From NCBI GenBank assembly GCA_018402545.1, contig JAGYIL010000002.1, positions 310,001 through 374,000 on the forward strand: a stretch of 64,000 nucleotides of DNA, written 5' to 3'. The stretch is from Saccharospirillum sp. GTDB taxonomy: Bacteria; Pseudomonadota; Gammaproteobacteria; Pseudomonadales; Natronospirillaceae. The notes under the pieces are model-generated. The model did no database searches and was not told the origin of the DNA. It saw only the letters and a program-made list of their open reading frames with translations. The position numbers and the translations under genes are program-made. Shown here in pieces: positions 1-8,852 of the stretch (its first letter is position 1; each line of letters opens with the position of its first letter).

Positions 1-354
1 GGGCAATGCTTCAAGCAGCGTCGAATGCCATTGCTCTGCACATTCCGGCCTTGGCGGCGCGTCGCCGCCGCCTGCCTTGCCGGGGTAGCAAAACCCCATG
101 GGTACAATTGCAAAACGGGCCGGGTCGTAAAAAGCGGCCCGATCCACGCCCAGCCAGCTGCGTAACCGGTCGCCACTGGCATCGTCAAAGGGCACACCAC
201 TATCATGAGCGCGACGTCCGGGTGCTTGGCCAGCGATCAGAATGGTGGCGCGGGGGTCGGCCTGGAGGATGGGTTTGGGGGCCAGTGGAAGATGTAGGGC
301 GCATGTCTGGCAATGACGTATGCGGGTTAATAAGGCGTCGAATTCTGCCGTCAC
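1..354 (-). CDS. uracil-DNA glycosylase family protein (partial, C-terminus outside window)
   Basis: The reverse strand is open from a GTG at 354 to the window edge, giving 118 codons with no stop. The translation has a CxxC-like segment (HCQTC), then GQAPGRRAHDSGVPF and a following DDASGDRLRSWLG stretch, the signature of UDG-superfamily proteins that excise uracil or other damaged bases. It continues with IVPMGFCYPGK, the segment after the active site in this family. GTG is chosen because a GGGGG Shine-Dalgarno-like run lies 9 bases upstream and the more upstream in-frame ATG runs into a stop. The protein is truncated by the window end, so the C-terminal half cannot be judged. It is divergent from the Wadjet operon. 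The family assignment is strong; exact substrate is unknown. Confidence 0.8.
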   Translation of the reverse strand, partial: MTAEFDALLTRIRHCQTCALHLPLAPKPILQADPRATILIAGQAPGRRAHDSGVPFDDASGDRLRSWLGVDRAAFYDPARFAIVPMGFCYPGKAGGGDAPPRPECAEQWHSTLLEALP

Positions 355-482
355 GGTGTTAATCCCCCATCCTGATTATTCCTTTTTCACCCATTCTTTC
401 AGTTCGGGTTACCAAAATACAGGCCGACTCCATCTCTGGCATAATGCCCTGGGTTTCCTATCATCGACCGGGTAAACGCTGT

Positions 483-1772
483 ATGGCATCGCCGAAAAGC
501 CTGATTTTCCAGCTGCATCGCCACTGGGAGGTCATTGAATTACTCTGCCGGCAATCCCGTGAATTGCCTGCCTTTGAGCAATCCCATTTGCTCGCGGTGA
601 TCGAGCGCTTTACTAATGCAGAAGACCCTACAGAACCGGCGGCCATTCTGCGTTCGCTGTGCGCGGCGGACTTGCTGCAACCCCTGAGTCGCTCTGACTA
701 TTTGCAAATCAACCCCCTAGTACTGGACTTCGTGCGTGGCCTGACCCGCGAGCATGAACTCGGCCTGTCGGCGGTGCTCAAGGCGCGTGTCGAAGCCGTT
801 CGCGAAGCCACGGCAACGCTGGCCGAGGGTATTGATGAACAGGATATGGACAAGGTGCGTACTGGGGCCGCGCGGCTGTCGGACCTGTTCCGGCAAATTG
901 CACGGCAACTGGATGCCGACCGACATGCCATTCTGGAACTGGCCGAAAAAGCCAAGGCCAGTGATGCCGCCATGCCCATCGCACGTCGCTACCGGGCGGT
1001 GTTGGATGCCTACGACCAGTACGTCGAGCCGATGAACGAAATGATGGACAGTGGCCTGGGCGGTACCTTTTACCCCCATCTCAAACTGGCGGTGCAAAAT
1101 CTGGATCGTGCCGAGGAGGCGCTGGCCATTCGCGGTGCGCTTTATACCCAGCGGCTTCAACTGCGCCAGGTCGCGCAACAGGCCAAGGAGCTGCGCCGAC
1201 TCGGGCGTCTGGTCGCCCTGCAATGTTCGGATACCCTGTTGCCTTTGCGTGAAGAGGCGCGCCAGCACAATGTGCTGTCCAGTGCGATCGGCGACCTGTT
1301 GGGCCAGGTGCGTAAGCGCGGTTTAAAAGCAGTGCTGCGCTCAGCACCTGGTCGCCCGAAGCTGCCCGGCTGGCAGCGTGAACGGCGCACCCTGGTGCAT
1401 CTGGGCGACGAGATTCGTACCCTGATGGCCGATGCAATGCGCTTTGAGCCCCGGGTGCAAACCTTCCCCGAGCCGGTGGAAAGCAGCCCGGCTGATCTGA
1501 GCGACTGGGTCGATGAACCTCGCTTGAAGCAGGCTCTCGCACAGGCGTTGCCTTTAGATAACCTGCTGCTCTGGATACAGCAGAACTACCCGCAACTGAA
1601 AGACGCCACTCTGTTGAGGCTTTATGATGAACTGGTGCGCGAGTCTGGCTGGGATGCCACTCTGACCCCGGATCAAACCCGCACCCCGTTGAAAGCCGTG
1701 CAGGTGGTGTACCATCCGCATCGACTGGATCCTGTCGTGAAGGAAGAGACCCGAGATGACTCAAGCCATTGA
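483..1772 (+). CDS. jetA: Wadjet system protein JetA (MukF/MksF-like kleisin)
   Basis: A protein of about 429 residues opening a four-gene overlapping operon. Its N-terminus (LIFQLHRHWEVIELLCRQS) and helical middle resemble the winged-helix and kleisin layout of MksF/JetA. In Wadjet, JetA bridges the JetC SMC heads and binds JetB, forming a loop-extruding complex that detects circular plasmid DNA. The assignment rests mainly on context: it precedes a small JetB/MksE-like gene, an SMC-like ATPase and a TOPRIM nuclease. An upstream ATG at 444 is in frame, but it overlaps a CATAAT -10-like hexamer (440-445), so 483 (MASPKS...) is preferred. No good Shine-Dalgarno is visible for either. It overlaps jetB by 17 bases. 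Confidence 0.8.
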   Translation: MASPKSLIFQLHRHWEVIELLCRQSRELPAFEQSHLLAVIERFTNAEDPTEPAAILRSLCAADLLQPLSRSDYLQINPLVLDFVRGLTREHELGLSAVLKARVEAVREATATLAEGIDEQDMDKVRTGAARLSDLFRQIARQLDADRHAILELAEKAKASDAAMPIARRYRAVLDAYDQYVEPMNEMMDSGLGGTFYPHLKLAVQNLDRAEEALAIRGALYTQRLQLRQVAQQAKELRRLGRLVALQCSDTLLPLREEARQHNVLSSAIGDLLGQVRKRGLKAVLRSAPGRPKLPGWQRERRTLVHLGDEIRTLMADAMRFEPRVQTFPEPVESSPADLSDWVDEPRLKQALAQALPLDNLLLWIQQNYPQLKDATLLRLYDELVRESGWDATLTPDQTRTPLKAVQVVYHPHRLDPVVKEETRDDSSH

Positions 1773-2337
1773 TCTGGCTCGGCTGCCGAATGTGGCCGAG
1801 CTGTTCAAACTGTTCAACAGTGGCAAACACCTGAACCGTTTGTCCGACGCCGCCCTGTGGGCCGATCTGGAACAGCAGAGCGACGCCTATACCGCCCTGT
1901 TTCGGGCGCTGGGCTATGAACTGCGCATCGACGGGCGGGGCTTTGCCTGGTTTCATACCGACGAGAAAAGCGCCACCCTAAGCCACCAGTCGCGCCAGCT
2001 GGCCCTGTTGTTTATGGTGATTTTCGATTCCCAGGCCGACGCCGGCAAAGCCCTGAGCCGATTCAGCGACTGGCCCATCGACCGGGCCTTGCTCACAGGT
2101 GCCTATGAGCAACATCAGGAACTGCTGCTGGCCGAAGGGCTGGATGTCGACGGCCTGCTGACCTTGCTTGAAAAAGCCGAAACCTTCGGGTTTGCCCGGC
2201 GTGAGGCCGGTCACTGGCAGTTATTGCCCGCTGTTTGCCGTTATCTCGATCACTTTGAAGCATTGGCCGAGCAGCACCGCGACGACGCCGAAGACGTCTT
2301 AGACAGCGAAGCAACACCGGATGAGGACAGCCAATGA
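1756..2337 (+). CDS. jetB: Wadjet system protein JetB (MksE-like)
   Basis: A 193-residue acidic helical protein, the usual size of the KITE subunit JetB/MksE that binds the JetA kleisin in condensin-like complexes. The N-terminal part (ELFKLFNSGKHLNRLSDAALWADLE) and the central LSHQSRQLALLFMVIFDSQ segment suit the paired winged-helix build of the family. Identification comes mainly from position between jetA and the SMC gene. It starts inside the end of jetA (17-base overlap) and its stop overlaps the jetC start in an ATGA, so the three proteins are probably translationally coupled and made in fixed ratio. The C-terminus is a charged tail (DDAEDVLDSEATPDEDS). Confidence 0.75.
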   Translation: MTQAIDLARLPNVAELFKLFNSGKHLNRLSDAALWADLEQQSDAYTALFRALGYELRIDGRGFAWFHTDEKSATLSHQSRQLALLFMVIFDSQADAGKALSRFSDWPIDRALLTGAYEQHQELLLAEGLDVDGLLTLLEKAETFGFARREAGHWQLLPAVCRYLDHFEALAEQHRDDAEDVLDSEATPDEDSQ

Positions 2338-5108
2338 TTCGCTACGGATTTCAGCGCCTGGCGTTACTCGGCAGCGCGGGCTATCAGCGCGCCGAACTGC
2401 CGCTGGATGATGCCGTCTCGCTGATTGCTCCGAACAACACCGGCAAAACCAGTCTGATCAACGCCCTGCAATTTCTGCTGATCATCGACCGCCGGCGCAT
2501 GGATTTCGGCTCTCATGAATTCGAGAAAACCCGCAAATTCTACTTTCCCAATAACAGCGCTTATATTCTGCTGGAAGTGATGCTGCCGCAAACCGGAACC
2601 GTCGTTTTTGGTTGCGTAGGCAAAGGCGCAAGTAATGAGTATGTCTACTTCGCTTATAAGGGTGAACTGAAACTGGGCGACTTCCGCCAGGCCGGGGATA
2701 CCTTGGTGCAGCAGCCAGACCTGATCACCCATCTGGCGGAAAAGGGGCGCACCGTCTTCCAGTACGACGCCACCGACTTCGCCAAACTGATCTATGGCGG
2801 CAGCCAGAAGCGACGCAGCGTCGAGCCGGACTTCACCGTCTTCAAACTGGAAAACCCCTCCGATGCCCGGGTCTTCCAGCAGGTGCTGACCCGCACCTTG
2901 CGGCTCGACAAGCTCACTTCGGCCGATGTCAAAACCTACTTGCTGCAAATATTCCGCCGCGACCTGCCCGATGCCGGTATCGACTTTAAACAGGAGTGGG
3001 ACAAGGCCTTTCACGACGTCAATGCCGACAGAGCCCAATATCTGGCCGCCAAAAACCAGCTCAAGCGCATCGAAACACTGGAACAGGCTTTTGAAGAACG
3101 TCTGACACTGCGCGGCAAACTCATCGACTGGCGGCCACGTATCGATGAAGGTCTGTCCCGCTGGCAAGCGCACTTTGATGATAAAATTAGCCAGTTAAAG
3201 GCAGAAGCAGACCACCTCAGAGAGCAGCAACAGGCGCAATCGGAGCGCATCAAAACCTTGGCTCGTGCTGAGCTTGACCTAGGCACGCAACTGAGCAAAC
3301 TGAAAGAAGACGACACCCGGCAGAGTGCCCTGCAACAACAATTCGCCCTGGTTTCTGATCGCGCTGTGCTGGAGCAGCAGTACCAGCAGGCAACCGCTGA
3401 ACTGGAAAAAATCACCGCCATTCTGACCCAGGCCGATGGCCGCCCACCGGCCGTCATTGAGCGCGCATTGAAAGAAGCAGAGCGACGCCTGCAAACGCTG
3501 ACGCAGCAGAAACGCAACCTTAACGACAACCTCTACCTGGCGCTGAGCCAGCAGTTGTCAGCCGAAGACGCCGACAGGCTAAACCGCGCACTGAATGGCC
3601 AGGCCATGGTGCTGGCGGCCGATGCCTTCGCGCTGGATGCGTCGGCACTGCGCAGTGCCTTGCAGAGCACCTCGTCAGAGCGACTGAAACTCGCCGGGCT
3701 CGACGTGTCGCTGAACGAGCTCAGCCCGCAACATCAGCAACTCACACCCGCCGAACTCGACGAACAGATCACCGACACCGAACGTCAGCTCGCCGGTCTG
3801 GCACAGCAGCTTGAGGCCGCCCACTCACTGCAACAGACCCGGGAGCGCAAGGCGGCGCTGGCTAAAGAATGCCGGGCGCGGGAACAGGATCTGGCCGACT
3901 ACGATCAACTACAAACGCTGATTCAGCGCGAACCCGAACGGCAACAAGAGCAACACCGGCTGAGCGCCGAACTGGAAACGGTGGTACACCAACTGGCCAC
4001 GGCCAACGAACACAGCGACCAGGTGCAGGCACGGGTCAGAGAAAACGACCGTGAACAGGACAACCTGCAGCGGGATCACCGCGCCATCGACCAGTTACGC
4101 GATACCCGGACCGACACTGCTGAGGAGTTCAGCTACCTCGACGCCCTGGACCACCACAAATGGCTGGGCGAAACAGACTGGCCGTTGTCGCAACTGGCCG
4201 ACAAGCTGCAGCAGTACCAGCGGGACTGCAAAGCCCTGCAACAGCTCAACCGGGAGCTGAGCGCAGGCCTTGCGGAACTCCATGCCGGCGGGCTAACCAA
4301 ATATCAGTACAGCGATTCCCGCGACCTGGAACTCAAGCGCATTATCGACTTCAGCCATCAACTGCCACGGGAGCAGGAAGCGCTGGAGAAGAAAGCGCGC
4401 AGTGCCGTGGTGAATGTGACGGCCAGCTTGCGGGAACTGCGCGACGGGCTGTTAAGCTTCCAGAGCAAGATGAACAGCTTTAACCGCTTGATAGGCCATC
4501 GCCAATTGTCCGACCTGGCCATCTTCAAGATTGATGCAGAAGACGAGCAGCACCTGGTAGACGCCATCGATGTGCTGATCGACAAGGCCAACCAGGTCGA
4601 TACCGGCGACAGTTTTGAACTGTTCAACCAGGCCAGTGTGCTCGACGACGCCAAACTCGACCGCGCCAAGCAGATACTGATCGACGAAGGCAATGCCCGC
4701 CAGGGCCTGAAAGTCGCCGACCTGTTCCGGCTGGTGTTTGTGGTGGGCAAGAAAGACCAGAAACCCGAATCCTTTGAAGAAATCGACAGCGCCGCCTCCA
4801 ACGGCACCGTGCTGATGGCCAAGCTGGTCACCGGGCTTGCCATGCTGCACCTGATGCAGGACAAACGCCACGCCCTGCATGCCATCTGCTACCTCGATGA
4901 AGCCCTGGCACTCGACAGCCGCAACCAGACCAGCCTTATCGCCACCGCACAGGACTTCGGGTTCGCGCTGATCTTCGCCTCACCGGCCCCCCTGACCACG
5001 GTGCGCTACTGCGTGCCCATTCATCACCACCAGGGGCAAAATCACATTAGCCAGCAAAGCTGGCAGATTCTGGAACCGCTGGACAGCGCCGTCGGTACCA
5101 CCGCATGA
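2334..5108 (+). CDS. jetC: Wadjet system SMC-like ATPase JetC (MukB/MksB-like)
   Basis: A 924-residue SMC/MukB-type ATPase. The N-terminal head carries a P-loop APNNTGKTS at residues 32-40. Long Gln/Glu/Arg-rich coiled-coil segments occupy roughly residues 225-700. The C-terminal head has a signature-like ASNGTVLMAKL and a Walker B CYLDE with the Asp-Glu pair at 855-856. In Wadjet this motor extrudes DNA loops, and the complex cleaves small circular DNA via JetD. Two oddities: the first Gly of the usual GxxxxGK[ST] loop is Ala, and the protein is shorter than the roughly 1,100 residues I expect for better-known JetC proteins, implying short coiled-coil arms. It overlaps jetB and jetD by ATGA. 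The subtype (I, II or III) cannot be settled from sequence alone. Confidence 0.85.
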   Translation: MIRYGFQRLALLGSAGYQRAELPLDDAVSLIAPNNTGKTSLINALQFLLIIDRRRMDFGSHEFEKTRKFYFPNNSAYILLEVMLPQTGTVVFGCVGKGASNEYVYFAYKGELKLGDFRQAGDTLVQQPDLITHLAEKGRTVFQYDATDFAKLIYGGSQKRRSVEPDFTVFKLENPSDARVFQQVLTRTLRLDKLTSADVKTYLLQIFRRDLPDAGIDFKQEWDKAFHDVNADRAQYLAAKNQLKRIETLEQAFEERLTLRGKLIDWRPRIDEGLSRWQAHFDDKISQLKAEADHLREQQQAQSERIKTLARAELDLGTQLSKLKEDDTRQSALQQQFALVSDRAVLEQQYQQATAELEKITAILTQADGRPPAVIERALKEAERRLQTLTQQKRNLNDNLYLALSQQLSAEDADRLNRALNGQAMVLAADAFALDASALRSALQSTSSERLKLAGLDVSLNELSPQHQQLTPAELDEQITDTERQLAGLAQQLEAAHSLQQTRERKAALAKECRAREQDLADYDQLQTLIQREPERQQEQHRLSAELETVVHQLATANEHSDQVQARVRENDREQDNLQRDHRAIDQLRDTRTDTAEEFSYLDALDHHKWLGETDWPLSQLADKLQQYQRDCKALQQLNRELSAGLAELHAGGLTKYQYSDSRDLELKRIIDFSHQLPREQEALEKKARSAVVNVTASLRELRDGLLSFQSKMNSFNRLIGHRQLSDLAIFKIDAEDEQHLVDAIDVLIDKANQVDTGDSFELFNQASVLDDAKLDRAKQILIDEGNARQGLKVADLFRLVFVVGKKDQKPESFEEIDSAASNGTVLMAKLVTGLAMLHLMQDKRHALHAICYLDEALALDSRNQTSLIATAQDFGFALIFASPAPLTTVRYCVPIHHHQGQNHISQQSWQILEPLDSAVGTTA

Positions 5109-5989
5109 ACCGTCCGCTCGCTGCCGCCCTGCAAAAACTGCTCAGCGCCGAGGGCGGCCAGCTGTCGGCTTCAGACCTGACGCCGGCACAGCAACGTGCC
5201 CTCGACGAGTTTCGCCAGCGCACCGGGGCCCTGATGCAACAGCGCAGTGGCCGTGGTCGTATTTTTCGCATTGTGCTTCGCCGCGTGGTTGAACAGCACC
5301 TGACCGAACTCGCCCCGCTGGCCGGAATCGATTTGGCCGATACCCTGCCGGAGCGCGCCGCCAATATTGGTCGCACCCGTTCCAGCAAAAGCGGCAAACA
5401 GGGCCACGACGTTCACTACCTGCTGCTCAAGACACGGGGCCAGCCCCTGTGGCAAAACAACCTCGGCCAACGTCTGGATCTGGACGAACAGACCCGAAAC
5501 CAGGGCGCGGCCGTGCTCACCATTGGCTCCGAAGCGCATTCTGTCTGGCACACGCGCAACCCGCTCTGGCTGGTCGAAAACCAGGCCCTGTTCGACAAGA
5601 CAGACTGGATACCCGGAACCGAACCCCTAACCCTTGGCTGGTACAGTGGCCACCTGCGTATACAACTCATCGACTGGCTGGCAAAGCAGACAGAGGGCAC
5701 AGTCACCCTATTTCCAGACTATGATGGTGTGGGGCTACACAATTATGTGCGTTTGAAGCAATACCTTGGCTCGCGCGCCCGTTTTTGGCTGATGCCTGAC
5801 TGGAAAGACAAACTGCTTCGCTTTGGCAGCAACTCGCTCTGGCAAGATACACAGAAGGACTTTCAGGCCGCCGCGCGAGGGCTTGAGGGAATACTCGGGG
5901 ATGAGCCTGACCTGAAGCACCTCATCGACACCATGCAAGCCAATGGGCTGGCGTTGGAGCAGGAAGCCATTTGGCTGGAGAGTCTCTGA
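5105..5989 (+). CDS. jetD: Wadjet system TOPRIM nuclease JetD
   Basis: A 294-residue protein with a C-terminal TOPRIM fold: LWLVENQALF supplies the catalytic Glu (E159) and LFPDYDGVG the DxD pair (D205, D207). JetD is the nuclease that cuts plasmid DNA after JetABC loop extrusion stalls. The N-terminal 110 residues (basic, with RTRSSKSGKQG near residues 90-100) are probably the arm that contacts DNA or JetABC. It is shorter than the roughly 380-residue JetD of well-known systems. Its ATG overlaps the jetC stop (ATGA). The catalytic acids are intact, so the system is likely functional. No obvious terminator follows before the lipocalin gene 73 bases downstream. Confidence 0.82.
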   Translation: MNRPLAAALQKLLSAEGGQLSASDLTPAQQRALDEFRQRTGALMQQRSGRGRIFRIVLRRVVEQHLTELAPLAGIDLADTLPERAANIGRTRSSKSGKQGHDVHYLLLKTRGQPLWQNNLGQRLDLDEQTRNQGAAVLTIGSEAHSVWHTRNPLWLVENQALFDKTDWIPGTEPLTLGWYSGHLRIQLIDWLAKQTEGTVTLFPDYDGVGLHNYVRLKQYLGSRARFWLMPDWKDKLLRFGSNSLWQDTQKDFQAAARGLEGILGDEPDLKHLIDTMQANGLALEQEAIWLESL

Positions 5990-6062
5990 ACAACGCAGCA
6001 CCGACCGCACAGTCAGATAGTCGGTAGGTAGGGCCCAAAACTCAATTAAAAGGACAATCACC

Positions 6063-6593
6063 ATGACCATGCTAAGGCTAGCACCCGCACTATTACTGCT
6101 GGTATTAACAGGCTGCACCGGCCTCCCCAAAGGCATCGAACCGGTCACCGGATTCGACCAGGAGCGCTTTCTGGGCACCTGGTATGAAATCGCCCGGCTC
6201 GATCACCGGTTTGAGCGAGGCCTGAGCCAGGTAACCGCCGAGTACAGCCTGAATGATGACGGCAGCATCAGCGTTCTCAACCGTGGCTATAACGAAGCGG
6301 AAGGTGAATGGCAGGAGGCCGAAGGCCGGGCGGTGTTTGTGGGTGACAGCGATGTAGGCCACCTGAAAGTGTCGTTCTTCGGGCCTTTCTACAGCTCCTA
6401 TGTGGTGTTTGATCTGGACAAGGAAGACTATTCCCGGGCCTACATAACTGGCTACAATCGAGACACCCTCTGGTTTTTGTCTAGAACACCAGAGGTCAGT
6501 GATGAGGCGCTGGAACAGTTCAAGGCGCAGGCTGAGGCGGAAGGGTTTGAGTTGGATGAGTTGATTGAGGTGGATCAGTCTCGCAATCAGTAA
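6063..6593 (+). CDS. blc: outer-membrane lipocalin lipoprotein Blc
   Basis: A 176-residue lipocalin. The N-terminus is a lipoprotein signal peptide ending in the lipobox LTGC (Cys near residue 18), so the mature protein is likely anchored in the outer membrane. The lipocalin start motif GTWYEIARLDHRFE is at residues 38-51, and YSLNDDGSISVLNRGYN follows as in Blc, which binds lysophospholipids or fatty acids. Length equals the E. coli protein. AAAAGGA lies just upstream of the ATG. It shares the strand of the Wadjet operon but starts 73 bases after jetD, so co-transcription is possible while a functional link is not implied. It converges with the helicase fusion gene. Confidence 0.88.
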   Translation: MTMLRLAPALLLLVLTGCTGLPKGIEPVTGFDQERFLGTWYEIARLDHRFERGLSQVTAEYSLNDDGSISVLNRGYNEAEGEWQEAEGRAVFVGDSDVGHLKVSFFGPFYSSYVVFDLDKEDYSRAYITGYNRDTLWFLSRTPEVSDEALEQFKAQAEAEGFELDELIEVDQSRNQ

Positions 6594-6662
6594 GCCGTGT
6601 TTCCTGCCAGATCGGAGCATGGCTATAGTGTAGGTCAAGTGGATCTTAAAAGTGGTTATCTT

Positions 6663-8852
6663 TTAGTCAATCACGCAAACAAACTCTCCCACCACCCGGT
6701 ACCGCAAAGCTTCGTCTTCTGTCAGTTCAAGGGGCTGAAAGCTGTCTTCATGTGAATTGGGGTTTAACTGAATAAGGGTATGGTACCAGCCGTGCTTGTT
6801 TTCAGTTTTGAAACTTTTATAAACTTTGACGGTATATCGGGAGCCTGAGTCGGCATCTATGGTGTCGATACATTCCACCAGGACCGTTTTTCCGTTTCTA
6901 CTTCCACCTCTATCGGAACGGAACAGACACAGAGTACCATTGGCGATTACACGATTCATGGATTCACCGACAACCCGGCAGGCAAACATTCCCTCCTGAG
7001 GCCGGATACCATCGGGTACGGCAACCCAGTCTCTGTGTTCAGCGGTCTGAACGTCGCTGAAATCACCGGCCGCTGCTTGTAGGTCAAAAACAGGTACCGA
7101 ATTGACGTAAGGTACCAGTTCTACCATGTCCCCGGTTTCAGACCCGGGTCTGGTATCGGTGTGACGTGGGATATGCTGTTTGAAGTATTCTCGTAGCGCA
7201 TCGTCGCAGGCGTACAAAAAAGTGCCGCTAATGCCTCGCAACATGATAGTCCGGTAAATATTGATGATGTATTGCTTCAACTCTTCCGGATTCTTGATAC
7301 CTTGTCCGCCATTCCGATCGCAGTATCGGTCCCTGTCTATCAAAATGGACTGAGTGTCCCGGTCGTACCGGATCTCTTCTCCGAATATGATACCCGCGTA
7401 GTTCAGGTCGTAGCCCTGAGTGGTATGAATACAGCCCACTTCTTTGTGGGAGTCTTTCTTGTTGATCCAGTCGGTGTTGGTGCTGTTCCAGCGCAGTTGA
7501 ACGTCGCCAATAGTAATGTCATAAGCGGTGCTGTCTTTTTTGGATGCCCATGGCCATGAATAACCGGCGATGAGGCGAGACAGCCCGACCTGATGTTCCT
7601 TTTGATTGATGGTGTTGATCATTTCGTCGAGCGAGTCGAAAACCTTAAGTTCATAGTTATCGAAGGTAAGGATGGACTCATCGGTAACTCGGCAATTTAG
7701 CAGGTTGTCTACAAATTCTACATAAGGTTGTCCGGCCTTGACCCGGAACTGTGACAACAACTGATGTGTCACCGACTCCCTGTCTGCTTTGAGGCGTTGA
7801 AAAACCTCACCATCGGTATCAGAGGGTTTGATGGATTGCCCCTGGTCGTAAAAGAAAATGGCTTTGTTGGCTTGCTTGCATACCCATTCCACTTCGCTGC
7901 AATGGTGCTTGTCCATGCCCAGTAAGGCACAGGTCTTGTCAAAGTTGCCGAAATAGGCGCCCAGATTCTTTCGTTTTCGCAACCGGTGGGACTCGTCCAC
8001 TAGAACAATATCGTAGTGTTGTCGAGCAAGTTCTGATGGACTGATGACCATGCTTGGGCTGAGACCCGAAACGTGTTTGAAGGCTTTTTTCAAGGTGGTC
8101 CGGAATGAAGTCATCGGCACCACCAGTGCCATCTTCGGGTTTGGCATCGCTTGCCTGAGTGATGTCAGCAGCGTTCGTATCTCCGCCTCTTCATCGGAGA
8201 ATTCCCGTAAATCAAATGTGTTGTCTTGCGAGTTGAGCAGTTTGAACAAAAAGATCGCCAGAACGGATTTTCCGGTTCCGGCGCCCCCTTCCACCACGAT
8301 GTTTTTCACTCCGGGATTCAACAGCTCATGCATGATGGTAAGCAAACCCTGGCGCTGATCGAAAGACAGTGTTTTATAAGGGGAGTACTTGAACACATCC
8401 GAGTTATCGAGGTGGTCCAGAGTGCGGGATACCACACCAAGAGCAATCAACCGGTTCCAGACTTCCCGAAATACGTCGTCGTAGAGCGCATCCCTCTGGT
8501 AATAGTTGTGATCCGCAAGTCCAAGATTGCCGTTAAGTAGAGTGTATTTGCCATCAGCAGCCATGTATTTGATCAGCATCGATTCCACGTCCAACGTGGC
8601 GGATTTGTTGAAATATTCGCTGGTGATCAGATGAACGGCAGTCAGCAATTGTTTTTCGTCGTGCTTGAGGTGCGTGCTCATGCGCGTGAGCGTGTCAGTG
8701 GTTTCGCCAATGTAAGCGCGCAACTGCGCCTCGTCACTGATGAGGTACACCAAAGGCCAGTTGCCAGAGGCGAAAGCGTTGTGGCGCAAATCGTCCAGAG
8801 CTCTCCGACTGAATGGAAAGCGCTGAACCTCCACCATGGGGGAGCGGCTCAT
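6663..8852 (-). CDS. GIY-YIG nuclease / Schlafen-group-3-like helicase (DUF2075) / S24 LexA-like protease fusion
   Basis: A 729-residue three-part protein. (1) The GIY-YIG nuclease has VYLISD at 35-40, AYIGET at 46-51 and the conserved Glu as E90 (LDVESMLIKYM). (2) The DUF2075 / Schlafen-group-3-like helicase has Walker A GGAGTGKS (189-196) and Walker B DIVLVDES (281-288). The GCIHTTQGYDLNYAG segment resembles a superfamily 1 helicase motif. (3) The C-terminal S24 domain has VPVFDLQAAAGDF, then GESM (S631) and TVKVY (K676), which fit the LexA/UmuD Ser-Lys dyad. An Ala595-Gly596 bond sits where LexA-type proteins self-cleave. The start overlaps the MazG-like stop (ATGA), so the two are one operon. 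By eye it is more AT-rich than its neighbours, suggesting transfer. A defence or damage-response role is inferred. Confidence 0.85.
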   Translation of the reverse strand: MSRSPMVEVQRFPFSRRALDDLRHNAFASGNWPLVYLISDEAQLRAYIGETTDTLTRMSTHLKHDEKQLLTAVHLITSEYFNKSATLDVESMLIKYMAADGKYTLLNGNLGLADHNYYQRDALYDDVFREVWNRLIALGVVSRTLDHLDNSDVFKYSPYKTLSFDQRQGLLTIMHELLNPGVKNIVVEGGAGTGKSVLAIFLFKLLNSQDNTFDLREFSDEEAEIRTLLTSLRQAMPNPKMALVVPMTSFRTTLKKAFKHVSGLSPSMVISPSELARQHYDIVLVDESHRLRKRKNLGAYFGNFDKTCALLGMDKHHCSEVEWVCKQANKAIFFYDQGQSIKPSDTDGEVFQRLKADRESVTHQLLSQFRVKAGQPYVEFVDNLLNCRVTDESILTFDNYELKVFDSLDEMINTINQKEHQVGLSRLIAGYSWPWASKKDSTAYDITIGDVQLRWNSTNTDWINKKDSHKEVGCIHTTQGYDLNYAGIIFGEEIRYDRDTQSILIDRDRYCDRNGGQGIKNPEELKQYIINIYRTIMLRGISGTFLYACDDALREYFKQHIPRHTDTRPGSETGDMVELVPYVNSVPVFDLQAAAGDFSDVQTAEHRDWVAVPDGIRPQEGMFACRVVGESMNRVIANGTLCLFRSDRGGSRNGKTVLVECIDTIDADSGSRYTVKVYKSFKTENKHGWYHTLIQLNPNSHEDSFQPLELTEDEALRYRVVGEFVCVID

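Noticed and set aside
1081-1956. Long minus-strand open frame within jetA and jetB
   Set aside because: Antisense shadow of the Wadjet genes with unlikely composition.
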